Both the position numbers and the translations under genes were made by a program. DNA of 64,000 bases, taken from assembly GCA_029449235.1 (NCBI GenBank), contig JANATG010000014.1, positions 1 through 64,000 of the forward strand, given 5' to 3'. The stretch is from Linnemannia schmuckeri (taxonomy: Eukaryota > Mortierellomycota > Mortierellomycetes > Mortierellales > Mortierellaceae). The notes under the pieces were generated by a model. That model was not told the origin of the DNA, made no database searches, and saw only the letters and a list, made by a program, of their open reading frames with translations. Numbering within the stretch: position 1 is the stretch's first letter; every line of letters starts with the position of its first letter. Shown here one piece after another: positions 42,901-53,771 of this stretch.

Positions 42901-44488
42901 TCCAGGAACGACGAGTCACGGAAACGCAGGATGATCATGATGGGTCTGGCTACTGTCGGCGGAGGACTGGTCCTGGGACTTTCAGCAGGTCTGTTTGCTC
43001 CTGTCATTGGAGCCGGTATAGGAGCCGCTTTGGCCGGAGCACATATCACTGGAGCAACAGCGACGGCGGCCTCGGCGTTTTTGGCGGGCAGTGGTGGTAT
43101 TGCGGTGATTACCAGTGGAGCTGCTGTGACGGGGTCAGGATTGGCGATGAAGAAGATGGCTAGGAGGACGGCAGGAATTGACACGTTTGAGTTCTTGACC
43201 ATTCACGATCACAAGAGGGTCAATGTCATCTTGACTATCTCGGGCTGGCTTGACATTGGAGATGAGGATGCCTCCCTCCCTTTCTCGACGCTGGATCCAG
43301 TCAATGGAGATCACTTTGCCCTTTTCTGGGAGCCAGAGATGCTCATGCAGCGTAAGTGTCGCAAGTCTTTATCACAACATGCTATGGCGCTATCAGAAAG
43401 CTCAATACCGACTAATAATTGATAAAACTTTCAATGATACAATAGTGGGTAATGCATTGGGACTGTTGGCAACCGAGGTGATTACATTGACGGCGCAGGA
43501 GATCTTGAAGCACACACTGCTCCAAGCACTACTATCGGCTCTGGCATGGCCTATGGCGCTGACAAGACTGGGCTACTTGATCGACAACCCATGGAGTATC
43601 GCATTGGACCGCGCCAAGCTTGCAGGCCTTGTCTTGGCGGATTCGCTCCTCATGCGGTCCTACCTCGGCTTCCGACCCGTTACCCTTGTTAGTCATGTTT
43701 CTTTCTTACTTGTTGTATGGGTGTACCCATGCCGTTGTTTTTGCGGAGCAAATTATTAACCTATTTATATGTGTACATTGTTGAACATCACGTAATAGGT
43801 GGGATACAGTCTGGGAGCCCGCGTGATCTTTTACTGTTTACTGGAACTGGGACGCTTGGACGCTTTCGGAATCGTTGAGGACGCTTATCTCTTTGGCGCG
43901 CCCATTACAGCCTCCGAAAGCCAATGGCGCCAGGCACGTAGCGCTGTCGCCGGCAACTTCGTGAATGGTTACCTCCGTAACGACTGGGTCCTCGGTTTCC
44001 TGTTCCGTGCCACCACAGGAGGATTGGGAACCGTCGCCGGACTGCGGCCCATCAAGAACGTCCCTGGTCTAACCAACATGGACTTGACAAGCCATGTAGA
44101 GGGTCACCTAGATTACCGCGTCAAAATTCCCGTATTGATGAAACTCATGGGTCTCAAGATCACCTCAGAGTCCTTCCTTGACAAAGAGGAAGCCATCCTG
44201 CACCAGCGATCTCTCAAGATCAACCCAAATGAGACCTTGAAGGCTCCAAAGCCAATGATGCCGTCCAAAGCCGAGTTGGCCAAATCGGGAGCGTTAACCG
44301 AAAATGAAAAGATGCAGCTCGAGGTTGCCTTCCGGCGGCAAGCGCCCAAGGCAAAGATACCCGACCTGGATTCGATCAAGGGTCTGACACCGGAGGAAAA
44401 AGAGGCTTTGAGGGAGGCGCTTTTGAGTGCACAGGCTGCTCAGGGTCCGCTCTCGCCCACTGCTGAGACGAGCTTTCGACAGCGGTAG
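39973..44488 (+). CDS. DUF726 family protein (TMCO4 / yeast Mil1-like), alpha/beta-hydrolase fold, 5 exons
   Basis: Exons: 39973-40017, 40620-41574, 42155-43351, 43446-43687, 43799-44488; 3129 nt, 1042 residues. The second exon opens at TAG|GAATCATC with no usable ATG, and the only phase-compatible first exon found is MPPSPTLLDNITDHQ. Residues 16-300 are Ser/Thr/Asp-rich and probably disordered. Then come ILTEGQAFAYVGLCLVTSN, LRWTLIADLFLISISDSVYDSR, a long hydrophobic Gly/Ala-rich segment (about 592-666, probable membrane helices), LFWEPEMLMQLGNALGLLATE, and the lipase-like elbow VGYSLGA with Ser at about 817, followed by DAYLFGAPI and the family's C-terminal part. Relatives are membrane-associated proteins linked in yeast to clathrin/AP-1 transport. 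Catalysis is likely from GxSxG but unproven. Confidence 0.87.
41734..41752 (+). repeat. T19 tract in intron 2 of the DUF726 gene
   Basis: 19-nt T run on the sense strand inside the 580-nt intron 41575-42154. Confidence 0.8.
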
Positions 44489-44738
44489 GATTGCCATAGT
44501 CATTTTGCATTTGGCGTCTCTTTCTTGGTTCACATTCTTGACGCTGTGAAAACTCACAAATAGGACATATAGTAGAAATGGCTCTTTCTCTTTCTGTACC
44601 ATATCTTTAAAGCGTCTGGCTGTACTTTTCTCCTTGGAGCGATGTGTTCATATGTATCAAAAATTTAATCACTTTTTCAGGAACCGTCGCTGGCTCACTT
44701 CGACGGAGTATACATTGCAGATTGCGCCCTTTGTTTTA

Positions 44739-46723
44739 TCACTCAAAGAAGGTAATGACTTTGACCTTGGGGATCAAACGCTCCAAAAACCGGGCAGGGT
44801 TGAACTGTTTTGGATTTACATCAGGCGTAATTTGAATGTGGAGCTGTGTAAGTGATGGAAACGCAACTACGAAAAGTTGAATCTCGAACAGCTCCAGTTG
44901 TCGGGTAGTTCCCTTTCGCTCCGGATCTCCTCCAGATATCTCGTGGACGCCTATCAGCTTTAAAACCCTGACAGTTGGAAATGAAAAGTTCATTGCTGGT
45001 TTCGCCACATTCCTGCTCCCGATGCTCTGCCGGGTGTTGTTGATTTGCTTTCCGCTTTGTGTACTACTTCCAATAGAAGTGAGCTCTGGAGCAGGTGCCG
45101 GGTAGGACACGAGGTCTCGGAGGTGATGAATTGAGATATGAAGAGTCCTTAGTCCACTAAACTCCTGAAGTCTGGTGAACAGCTGAACCGCCTGAGACTT
45201 GTCGAAGAATGTCACGCCAGAGATGTGAAGTTGTCGCAAGGTATCCTGGCACCGAATGGGCAGCAACAACAAGTCAGCTGACAATGGCCCGTTCAAAGCT
45301 TGTTGCGGAGAAAGGGAAAAATCCGTGCCTTGTACTGGCTTGTCGTCGCCGTCGTGTAATTTATCGATTTGCAAGAACTCCAGGTTGGTCAGCCTCTGTG
45401 TCAAGGCGTCCACCACGAGTTTACCTGGCTGGCCCAGACGTCCTATGATTAGAAGTGACTTTAATGGGTGTTGAGTGCCGTACTTTTCTTCTTGCTGTTG
45501 CAGGATTGACCCCAGAGTCGATAGGTCTGGATCACACCTAAAAAACTGAAAATGCATCTTCAAGGTGTGAAGTTGAGGGAAAAACGCTATCAAATCCGGA
45601 ATGGTGGGCGTCCCTGTGTTGATGCCCTGAAGATGAATTCGTAGGGTGCGGAGGTTCCGGCAATATATCGAGAGTGTTGTCCACGTAACGACAGGGATAT
45701 CCCTCCAAAGTCCTCGCATGTCCAGCTCTTCCAAGTAAGGCACCTTCCTGATGATCTGTTGGAATGTTGGCATGTCGAGCAACTCTGGTTTAAAATCCAG
45801 ATGGCGAAGTTGGTATTCCCTGGGAAAGAATGATTGTCGAGGGATTGGGTGATGTTTCTTGGTGGCGTCGCTCACGTTGTGGTCAATGAGTGCTCGGATA
45901 CGTCTGGTATGAACCTCGGGAAGGCTTCCAGGAGTAGTATGCTGCCTCAGTAGCTCGAGGGATCTTCGCAGCCATCGCTCAAAAGCACCCTTTGCTCGGG
46001 GTGGATTGTACCAGGTTTCGTACGTGACACGATACCAAAAGTGAAAGGTCCTCAACGTCGGACAGCACTCGAGGAAACTGGCAAACAGGGCTGAGGTAGT
46101 GTAAGGTGGCTCGTATGGCTTGGTGATGTGAGTGCGGACCGTTAGTTCTTCGAGGCGAGGCAGCTGCGACAGACTCCAAAAAAAGGACGGATCAAAGTGC
46201 GAGAGGTCAAAGTCGATATGAACAGTTGTCAAGGGCGCTGATCGGAGACTAATAAAAAACCGTTCGAGGATTGCATAGGTGGTCCAAAAGGAATCGTTGC
46301 GGGCATAGAGCATAAGCCTTGTCAAGTTCGGACAGGTATCTGCAATGAGCCTCAGGTCCTTGCTGATAATAGTGCCACACACAAGATGCTGAACGTGGAC
46401 ACCGTGGCGTTGGAGGAGAGTGGCCTTGTTGAACCTTGTTGCTGGCCAGACGCGGAAGGACCTCCACCGAAACGGGGCCAAGTGCCTATGAGAAAAGTCG
46501 AAAAACGACATTCAAGTTAGCAGGTTGCTTAACACGGAGAAGTCTTGAATGGACAGAGTCCCTTTGACATGTTATCGTACCTTTTCCAGTGGTGACAGAC
46601 AAGGCCGAGATGCGCTGTTGGAACGCAGTACGAGTCTAAAAGTTCCAGTACCTGCTCCAGTACCGCTGAGATGGCAATGACTCTGCCGCAAGTGGAAATA
46701 ATGTTACTGTTGTATGCTGACAT
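44739..46723 (-). CDS. F-box/LRR protein, 629 aa, two exons, intact member of the clustered family
   Basis: Exon 1 (46723-46581; MSAYNSNIISTCGRV... ending LGLVCHHWKR) holds a short F-box. It joins exon 2 (46485-44739) at AG|G, phase 2, through a 95-nt GT..AG intron. The sum of 1890 nt is open throughout. Exon 2 carries about 15 irregular LRRs, such as CPNLTRLMLYARNDS, LERFFISLRSAPLTTVHIDF, LPRLEELTVRTH, LRHLDFKPELLDM, LEELDMRGLWRDI, HPLKSLLIIGRLGQPGKLV, LRQLHISGVTFFDKS and LTQLHIQITPDVN. It probably acts as an SCF substrate receptor; the target is unknown. It is the reference for six related minus-strand loci in the window, five of which are broken. Confidence 0.82.
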
Positions 46724-47294
46724 GCTGGTGGGTGTTCATCTAAAGAAGCGGTTATGAATGAGGTTGGCCAGGACAGGGGGAGAGATGGCAGTGAGTAGAA
46801 AAGAAACGGATGAAGGCAGATGTGGATGGCAGAAGAAGAGGATGAATGCACACAGAGAGGTGAAAGAAAAGAAAAAAAGAGAGAGTTGCTGGGACAAGAA
46901 AAGTGAGAGTTGACAGAAAGATGGAGTGGTTGTGAGTGGGAAAGAAGAGAAGAGAAGAACGAACGAGGAGGGGTGGATGGAGAGGCAGTTAATAGCTCTG
47001 TGAAATGGTGTCGGCTATGTTGCATGAATGGCTGAGCGTCAAAAGGAGCAAAGAGCATTCATAATAACTGGCGAGCAAGATGGCGCTCCTTATCAATGTG
47101 CAATGATGGCGACCACAATCCAAGACTAAGAAGGTTGACGGCGTTTCATGATCACTTTCCTAGGTGCCATCGCCCCAAAAGCATAATAAGATATCTGATG
47201 CTTCAACCGTATAGCGCTGGAGAATTGTATTTGAAAAGAGTCGGATCCTTGATCGAGGGACAAGCGCCAACAAGAAGACGATCCACTTAAACCT

Positions 47295-48864
47295 TTAGTC
47301 TTGGCCCCTGATCATATCAGGCTTCTTAAAGACCTGTATAGACTGGATTGTTGGGAAACAGAGGTTCAAGCTAGGCTGGTGGTTCTTACCCACTGGAAGG
47401 CGAGATGGATTGGGGATGAGGTCTTGGAGGTGTCGGATCGACATCTGAAGGAACCGCAAGCGACTGAACTCTTGGAGTCGAGAGAAGGACCAAATTATCT
47501 CTGGCTTGGCCGGAAAGGGCAGCATGTAGATATAAAGACTGTCCAAGAAACTCAAGCATCGTGTAGATAAGGCCCCATCAACCGAAAGCGCCCACTCGGA
47601 TGGCTTCATGGTATGGGGCAGTGTGTGCCAGGATTCTATGTCGAGTGCGAAAGTCACAACCTCGATGGAGCATTGGGTCAAGCCAGTCACCAAAGCGTCA
47701 AATGTATTGTGAAGGACACAACTGATACGAAGCCGTTTTAGAGGGTGCTCAGTGCCATTCTTGTGTTCATGTTGTCGTAGAATAGGGCCTACGATTAGCA
47801 TGCCAGGATCGGACTTGGGCATCCGGAAAGTTAGGTACAAAGTGCAAAGGCCAGGAAAGAGCGAGAGAAAGTCCAGAATGCTCGGCGGGCCGTTGTCGTT
47901 TTTGAAGACATAGATCTGAAGGATACTAAGCTAAAGTCAATGCGCTGAGATGTTTGGCCAGACGTGGGATGGAGTGGCTAGTCGGCCGTCGTACTTATTT
48001 GACTCTACCAAGTAGGGACAACTTCCTGGCGATCTAGTGTAAAGTTGGAATGCCAATTATGAAGGAGGTGAGCTGTAGACAACAAAACTGGTATTCCATA
48101 ATCGGGAGCGATAGTTGAGGGATAGTTTGTTGTCCCTTGCTGTTGCTCCTGCGCAGGCTTTGGCTTATGGGGTCTTGAAGTCGTTTAGTATAACCTCGGA
48201 CAGACTGGAAAGGATCCCGTCCTGCTTAGTCTCGAAAGGTCTCTTAACCAATCGTCTATGGAATTCTTGAGGCGATAGTGCCTGAAAAATGTACCACCCA
48301 TGCTGTAATTAAGAGTCTGAAGACTTGGACAACACTTCAAAAGCTAAGAAATAAGACCGACGTGTTCTGCAGGAAAGAGTAGGATCGTGATCTGAACCTG
48401 ACAATCGAGAGGGCCTTTAGGTAGGGCGACTGGGATAAGCTCCAGAAAAAAGTCGAGTCGAAATAACAGTCAAAATCGATGTGGACAGTAGCCAAGGGCG
48501 CCGACCGAAGGCTGACAAAGAATCTTTCGAAGGATGCATAGCTGGTCCAAAAGGAATTGTTGTGAGTCCAGAGAGTCAAGTTCGTTAAGTTCGGGTAATT
48601 CTCGGACACTAGTCTTAAGCTCCAGTCGGTAAGAATATCAGATTCGAGATATTGGACATAGGAGCCATGATTGTGAAATCGAATCTCGCTTTCAGCCTTT
48701 TCCACACATCCATAATGAAGAGACACCGGTCTCCACAGTATAGGGTCAAGGCTCATTCGCTCAGTCCAGTCAACCAATCCCTCCTTTTCTCTCGCGACCC
48801 CATTTATTTGCCGGATCAAAATGCTTTGCCATGCCTCGAGCGTTCTTTTTTCCTTTGTGTGCAT
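47295..48864 (-). pseudogene. truncated F-box/LRR gene, copy 4, F-box exon missing
   Basis: Starts within exon-2-like sequence: LWRPVSLHYGCVEKAESEIR, YPNLTNLTLWTHNNS, FERFFVSLRSAPLATVHIDF, FFWSLSQSPYLKALSI (48337-48879) closely parallel the intact gene next door, then a stop at 48337. A second block, in another frame (47295-47840), continues with SDPGMLIVGPILRQHEHKNG, HPLKRLRISCV, LQEFSRLRFLQMSIRHLQDL. Between the blocks (47850-48330) the sequence is eroded. No F-box exon is found upstream of 48880, where instead the tail of the next copy begins. Confidence 0.65.
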
Positions 48865-48891
48865 CACGAGGATCAACAATGAACAATTCTT

Positions 48892-50758
48892 TTATAAAAG
48901 GGCGACACTCTTGTCGATGACGATCGATGAACATTTTTTTCTCCATACAGACACCATAGGGTCGCTGACAGCATTACCCAATTCCAGCTTGCTCAAGGAT
49001 GGAAAGCAGCTAAGAATAGTAAGAACCTCGTCTTCTAAAATACACCGAGACATATAGTTGTATTGACCTCCATCTGTCCAGTAGGCGGGTGTCATACCAA
49101 GAGTGCGGACAGTCGGAAAGCAAAGACATTTATCCAGCAACATGTAGTCGTCAGCGGTTCTGGGCATGCCTAGCCTCGGCTTTGGTCTGACCTTATCCTG
49201 CCAGTCCCGCTTTCCAAAGATCGACGTGAGCTTGTGTCTCTCGACGTTTCGAAAGTGTTATAGAGAGACACACAGGGTGCGGAGTCAAGTAAACTCTTGG
49301 AGACGTTCAAAGAACTGGACTGTTTTGCTGTGATCGGGAAACTTGACCGAGAAGAAACTGAACGATGTGAGCGCGTGCAGACACGTCCATGGATCAGAGA
49401 GGCTGTAAGGAGTTATGGTTGGAGGATTCGTCGTGCTAAAGATATCGCCCTGTGTTCCTACTTCCAAAGACTGGAGGTCCAGAAAGTCGGCCGACAGCAA
49501 ATCCGGAAAGAAGGCCATGAGCGATACATGAAGGTTATTGATGCTGAATCGCTTTAGGGGATGTCACCTGGTAATACATGTACTTTGCTCCTGTGGTCCG
49601 CTAGTGAGAGCTGGGCAGCTTCGTCATATTTTGTCAAAGAGCTGGTTCTTTAGAGTCAGAGATTCAAGCCGAGGAAATAGCTCCAGCCATTCCTGCAGGA
49701 AAGGTATCTGCTTTAAGACATCACGAAAACACACATATAACTTCCAAAGCAGCGGGTAGCGTGTTGATAGGATCGATCAAGTATCAATACTAAAGTTCTA
49801 CCGCACTCCATTAAAGTGTAACTCTTCCAGGGGTGGGCAATGCGGAGCAATTTGTTCAAAAGTTGACCTGGCAAGATTGAAAAATCGGAGATCGAGCCGA
49901 CGGAAGGAAAAGTCCATCTGCCAGAGGATCTCGTGAAGGATGAGTTCTGTCAACTGAGGATCTGGGTCTGCTCGTCCGCGACCACCGATATTTCATGTAT
50001 CCAGAGTCTACTCTAGCCAATGGCGAAGCAAGGATTTCTCGGCGGGGAGCGGTTGCTGGTCTTCCACTTTGAGTTATTAGAGGAGGCCGGCGTCAAGATG
50101 TTTGCATGGTGGGGCAGTGGTCGAGAAAGTAAACATACACAAGTTGCGGAGAATACTGGCGTGGGAAGGGAGAGAATAAGGTGCACGCGTTTATTGACAG
50201 GGGAGTAAAGTCGGACAACAAGGTCACGGCCCGGAACAGTTCTGGGCGGAAAAGAGGAAAATCGAGGCGAATGTGGACCTTGGAAAGCGTGGTCGCTGAC
50301 ATTGAAATGAAGAAGTGCTCGAGGTTGTTGTATCCGATCCATGAGGCATGTTTGTCGAAACATAAGTGGAGAGTTTCGATGTCAGGACAGTACTGGGGGA
50401 AGGGTGGCCTTGTCGATGCGATTGCATCTAATGGTGCGAATATGGGCACCGTGGAGTTGGAGTATGTTTGCTTCACTACGGGTGTTGTCGGTCAAGGTAG
50501 CCCCTCTCCAGATAAAGGGTTGAACAAACTAAGAGCAATTGAATCAAAAGAACAGAGAGTGTTCATTGGTGAGCATGCTGCGGGAGGAGGGAGATGAGAG
50601 TGCAAATGAAGGTGTTCATACTTGGTCCAGGATCGACAGACAAGGCCGCGTTGATTCAAGTCCGACAGAGAGAGGTAGCTGCAAAGATCACTTCGTAGTT
50701 CTTGAATTGCCGGTAGTCTCTTGCAGGGTAGAAGGTGGTTGTTGTATTTCCCGTCCAT
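48892..50758 (-). pseudogene. broken F-box/LRR gene, copy 5
   Basis: Exon 1 (50758-50622; MDGKYNNHLLPCKRLPAIQE...YLSLSDLNQRGLVCRSWTK) ends AA|GTATGAAC, again phase 2 after the F-box. Exon-2 pieces: QYCPDIETLHLCFDKHAS, LEHFFISMSATTLSKVHIRL (50093-50476), a degraded middle, FPDLLSADFLDLQSLEVGTQ and LHALTSFSFFSVKFPDHSKT (49285-49518), and a C-terminal LRR FPTVRTLGMTPAY...LEDEVLTILSCFPSLSKLEL (48892-49167). Stops and frame changes separate the pieces, so the copy is probably nonfunctional. Confidence 0.62.
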
Positions 50759-53254
50759 ATTCGTATTCTCCACGATGCTTCTGGCTGTTTTAGGAGAGGG
50801 GTTGGTTAGGTTAAGTGAAAAGACAATGAATATGGATGGAGAAATAAAGAAAGAGAACGAGTTGGTGATGTTGAAGAGACAACAATAAAAAAGAGGAAAG
50901 GAAGGAAGAGACGATGCACTTTATATTTCTTTTTGATATGGATTAGCGGCTCAGTTATTACCTAGCAAAGCACTCCAAATGTGTCGGTCGAAAGGCCAAT
51001 TGACCTCTGCTGGAGTTGTAGCTCAGTTGTGGCGCACTTTTAGTAATAGCCCATGGATGCGCGACGATTGGATGCTGTGAAGAACACACGTGTTCGTATG
51101 ATAGTAAGAGTGAACGTTGATTTTTTGCGTCCTTTCCTCTTTTGAAGAGGATGTAGGATGGTTCTTCTTGTTCTTGCGTATCACTTTTGTCCCACGGTTG
51201 AGATGATATAGGCGACGTTGAAGGCGCCTTTGCCTTCATAAATCCTTTTGCCATATTTGATCCGCAGCTAGTACTTCTTAACCAGATGCGCATCAGAATA
51301 CAACAGTATGATTCAAAGGAGCTGATGGATACGGATGAGGTAGGCCGTAGATAAAATGGGTTAGTCCGTCTATTTTTTTCCTTTTGGTTCCCGTAATGCG
51401 ATACATACAGTAGAGAAAAAAATGAATTGATGCCCAGATTTGGTTAAGCCAGGGCAAGGGTGAGAAAGGAACACAGAGGGCAAAGGGCAGACATAAAAGA
51501 GGTCAAAATCGACTGAGGAGAAAAGGAGTGAAAAGACAGGAGACAGAGAGTGAGAGAGGAGGAAGAGGAAGTATGAATTGTGAGAAGGATGCATGATTCA
51601 CACAAACACAAACAAAAAAACTGATGGGCAAACAAGCGAAAAGAGGGTTTGCATGCCCTGGCTTGACAAGGAAAGGACAGAGAGGGGAAGGGGATACGCA
51701 ATGCACAGAGGAAATAAACTGAGAGAATAAGTTGCTCCAATGGCGACAGACGGTGGATGCATGTTATCAGCCTAGGTGCAAACAAAGGTGAATAAAGGTG
51801 GGCATTGGCGAAGGTTATATTTTGTTGAGGTGCTTTGCCGCAGAGGAACAGAGAATATTCACCAAGGCAGTTGAAAAAAAAGGTGTATGAGACTTGGACG
51901 AGAGCACAATAGAGTGAATCTCTATTTATCTTAGTCTTTTTGCTCTCATTAGACAGGCAACAAACATACCAAAGTGAGCTGATCGTGCGGACGTTCTCAC
52001 CCCGAACGGGCGTGAATGTTGTTGTTGCTGACACATGTCCTTCCGCAAAACGAACAAGCGCTCTAAGAGAACAAGCGCCACTAATTCGTGCTGGCATCCA
52101 GGCACATTTCCTTTTTGAGACAATCATGTCTCGGACATCATTATTGTACTGATCAAGAGGACACAGGGATGACGGATGTGAAACTGATAGAATAGAAAAA
52201 AGGTGATCAGACAGGTGTAGAAGGGAAGGTGAAGGATAAAGAGGAAGAGGCGATCAGGTGTGAGCCCTGGTCGGACGTCTCTTTTTTTTTTTTTTTCTTT
52301 TATGTCTGTGCTTGGCTGTCGGAACGAGTGAAATACACTCTGGCTCACTTCGCACACACAATTGTTCAATTGACTCATAAAAGGAGGACTTGTTGTCTTT
52401 TTGGCGGCATAATGAGTCGAGTGGCAATCAGTAATGGCAAAGAACGTTGAACGAGAAGCATAGCAATGAAGGAGTGGGTGAACAACGTTGAGGGTAAGGC
52501 ATAGTAGTGTTGTCGAACAACAAAGAAAGGGAGGAGGACATGGTCAGAGAGAGAGAAAGCAAAACTCCGCAACGGCACAAGCGGACAAGGAAGAAGTGCG
52601 CTAAACAGATCGAAAGGTATATGTAAACAGATACACACACAAATAGGTGGCATTCACAACAGCATTACTTTGTTATTTGCAAGGGAGAGGAGGATCATGT
52701 CAGTCAGTCAATCATTCAGCTAGTCAGTCATTGTGGTCATGCTTCCCCCCAACCCTTGCTATGTATATAAATACAACTCATTCCTCATGCCTTACTAGGC
52801 CAATTGCCCTCAGGGTAGATCGGATGCAATTTTTTCTTTTCTTTCCTTTTATTCTTTCTTTCCTTAGTCAATTGGAGCAGTTATCTGCCTACTTTGCTGT
52901 TGTTCGTTGCTTTACATTTGTTACTAATCTTGTCCGTGTCGATCGTATGTCGTTATTCAATTGCTTCGATGGTGTTGTTGTTTATCTCCTACTTTGTCTT
53001 TCTCCAGTTGAGAATTGAGTGTCGTGCCTTTTGTGTTCATGTCCATAACACTGATATTGATGATGATTGTTGTTGATGTTCTCCTTGATCGCCCCTATAT
53101 ATACTTACCCATCTTCCTTGACCCATCTCCTTTTCCACATTCGAACATATGTATGTATGTACACTTACTCACCCTTGTAGTTAGCGTTAGCATTGGTCTT
53201 TGTTATCTTGTTAGTTGGTTGAAGCTTTGTGCAGCTGTTGGACGTGGCAGGTGA

Positions 53255-53257
<3 letters not shown>

Positions 53258-53291
<34 letters not shown>
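53258..53291 (+). repeat. T34 tract
   Basis: Pure T run about 480-510 bases upstream of the Ivy1-like start codon, on the sense strand. Confidence 0.85.
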
Positions 53292-53426
53292 CGTTTTAAA
53301 TTTTGGATTTCTCCTTCGTCTTCGTCTTCTTCCTCCTTGTCTCTTTCTCTTCTTTCCAATTGTCCGCCTATCCTTCACATCTTCCTCTCCTTCCTCCCCT
53401 TCCCTCCCTTTTCCGTTGCTCTCATT

Positions 53427-53428
<2 letters not shown>

Positions 53429-53463
<35 letters not shown>
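53429..53463 (+). repeat. T35 tract
   Basis: Pure T run about 310-340 bases upstream of the Ivy1-like start codon, on the sense strand. Confidence 0.85.
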
Positions 53464-53464
<1 letters not shown>

Positions 53465-53771
53465 TTCCTGTTCGCCACCACCACCTTAACTCATCCTACC
53501 CTCTCTTTCTCCCTCCTCTACACTCACTCCCCTTAAAGTTCACACCTCTTCGCTTTCTCCTTCCTTCCCCTCTCCTTCCTAACTTTGAGTGTGCGCTCAG
53601 CAGTCAGTCAACTCCTTCCCTCCCTTCACTCGCTCCTACTCTCACTCTCTCACTCTCTCGCTAACCCTCGCACTCGCTGCACTGACTGCACTCCACTCTT
53701 CCTTCCTTTTCTCTTCCTTCCATCATCACCAACACACCTTGATTAGCAAAAGAGTGAGAGAGAAAAGAGAC

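Larger units (their letters stand above)
50941..53771. other. gene-free spacer and T-rich promoter of the Ivy1-like gene
   Basis: About 2.8 kb without a convincing gene. A 111-codon minus frame (50958-51293) and others near 51444-52127 and 52375-52653 have no recognisable features. The last 500 bases are strongly C/T-rich with T runs at 53258-53291 and 53429-53463, followed by C/T-rich DNA up to the ATG at 53772; the Phe/Leu/Ser-rich frames there are artefacts of this skew. Confidence 0.5.

Noticed and set aside
51014..51090. tRNA-like start (GTAGCTCAGTTGTGGCGC) resembling an A box
   Set aside because: The D stem does not pair properly, no GGTTCGAATCC-type B box follows at the right distance, and no acceptor stem closes it.
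53215..53664. Long Phe/Leu/Ser-rich open frames upstream of the Ivy1-like gene
   Set aside because: They are produced by T runs and C/T-rich promoter DNA; no domain, no real start context.
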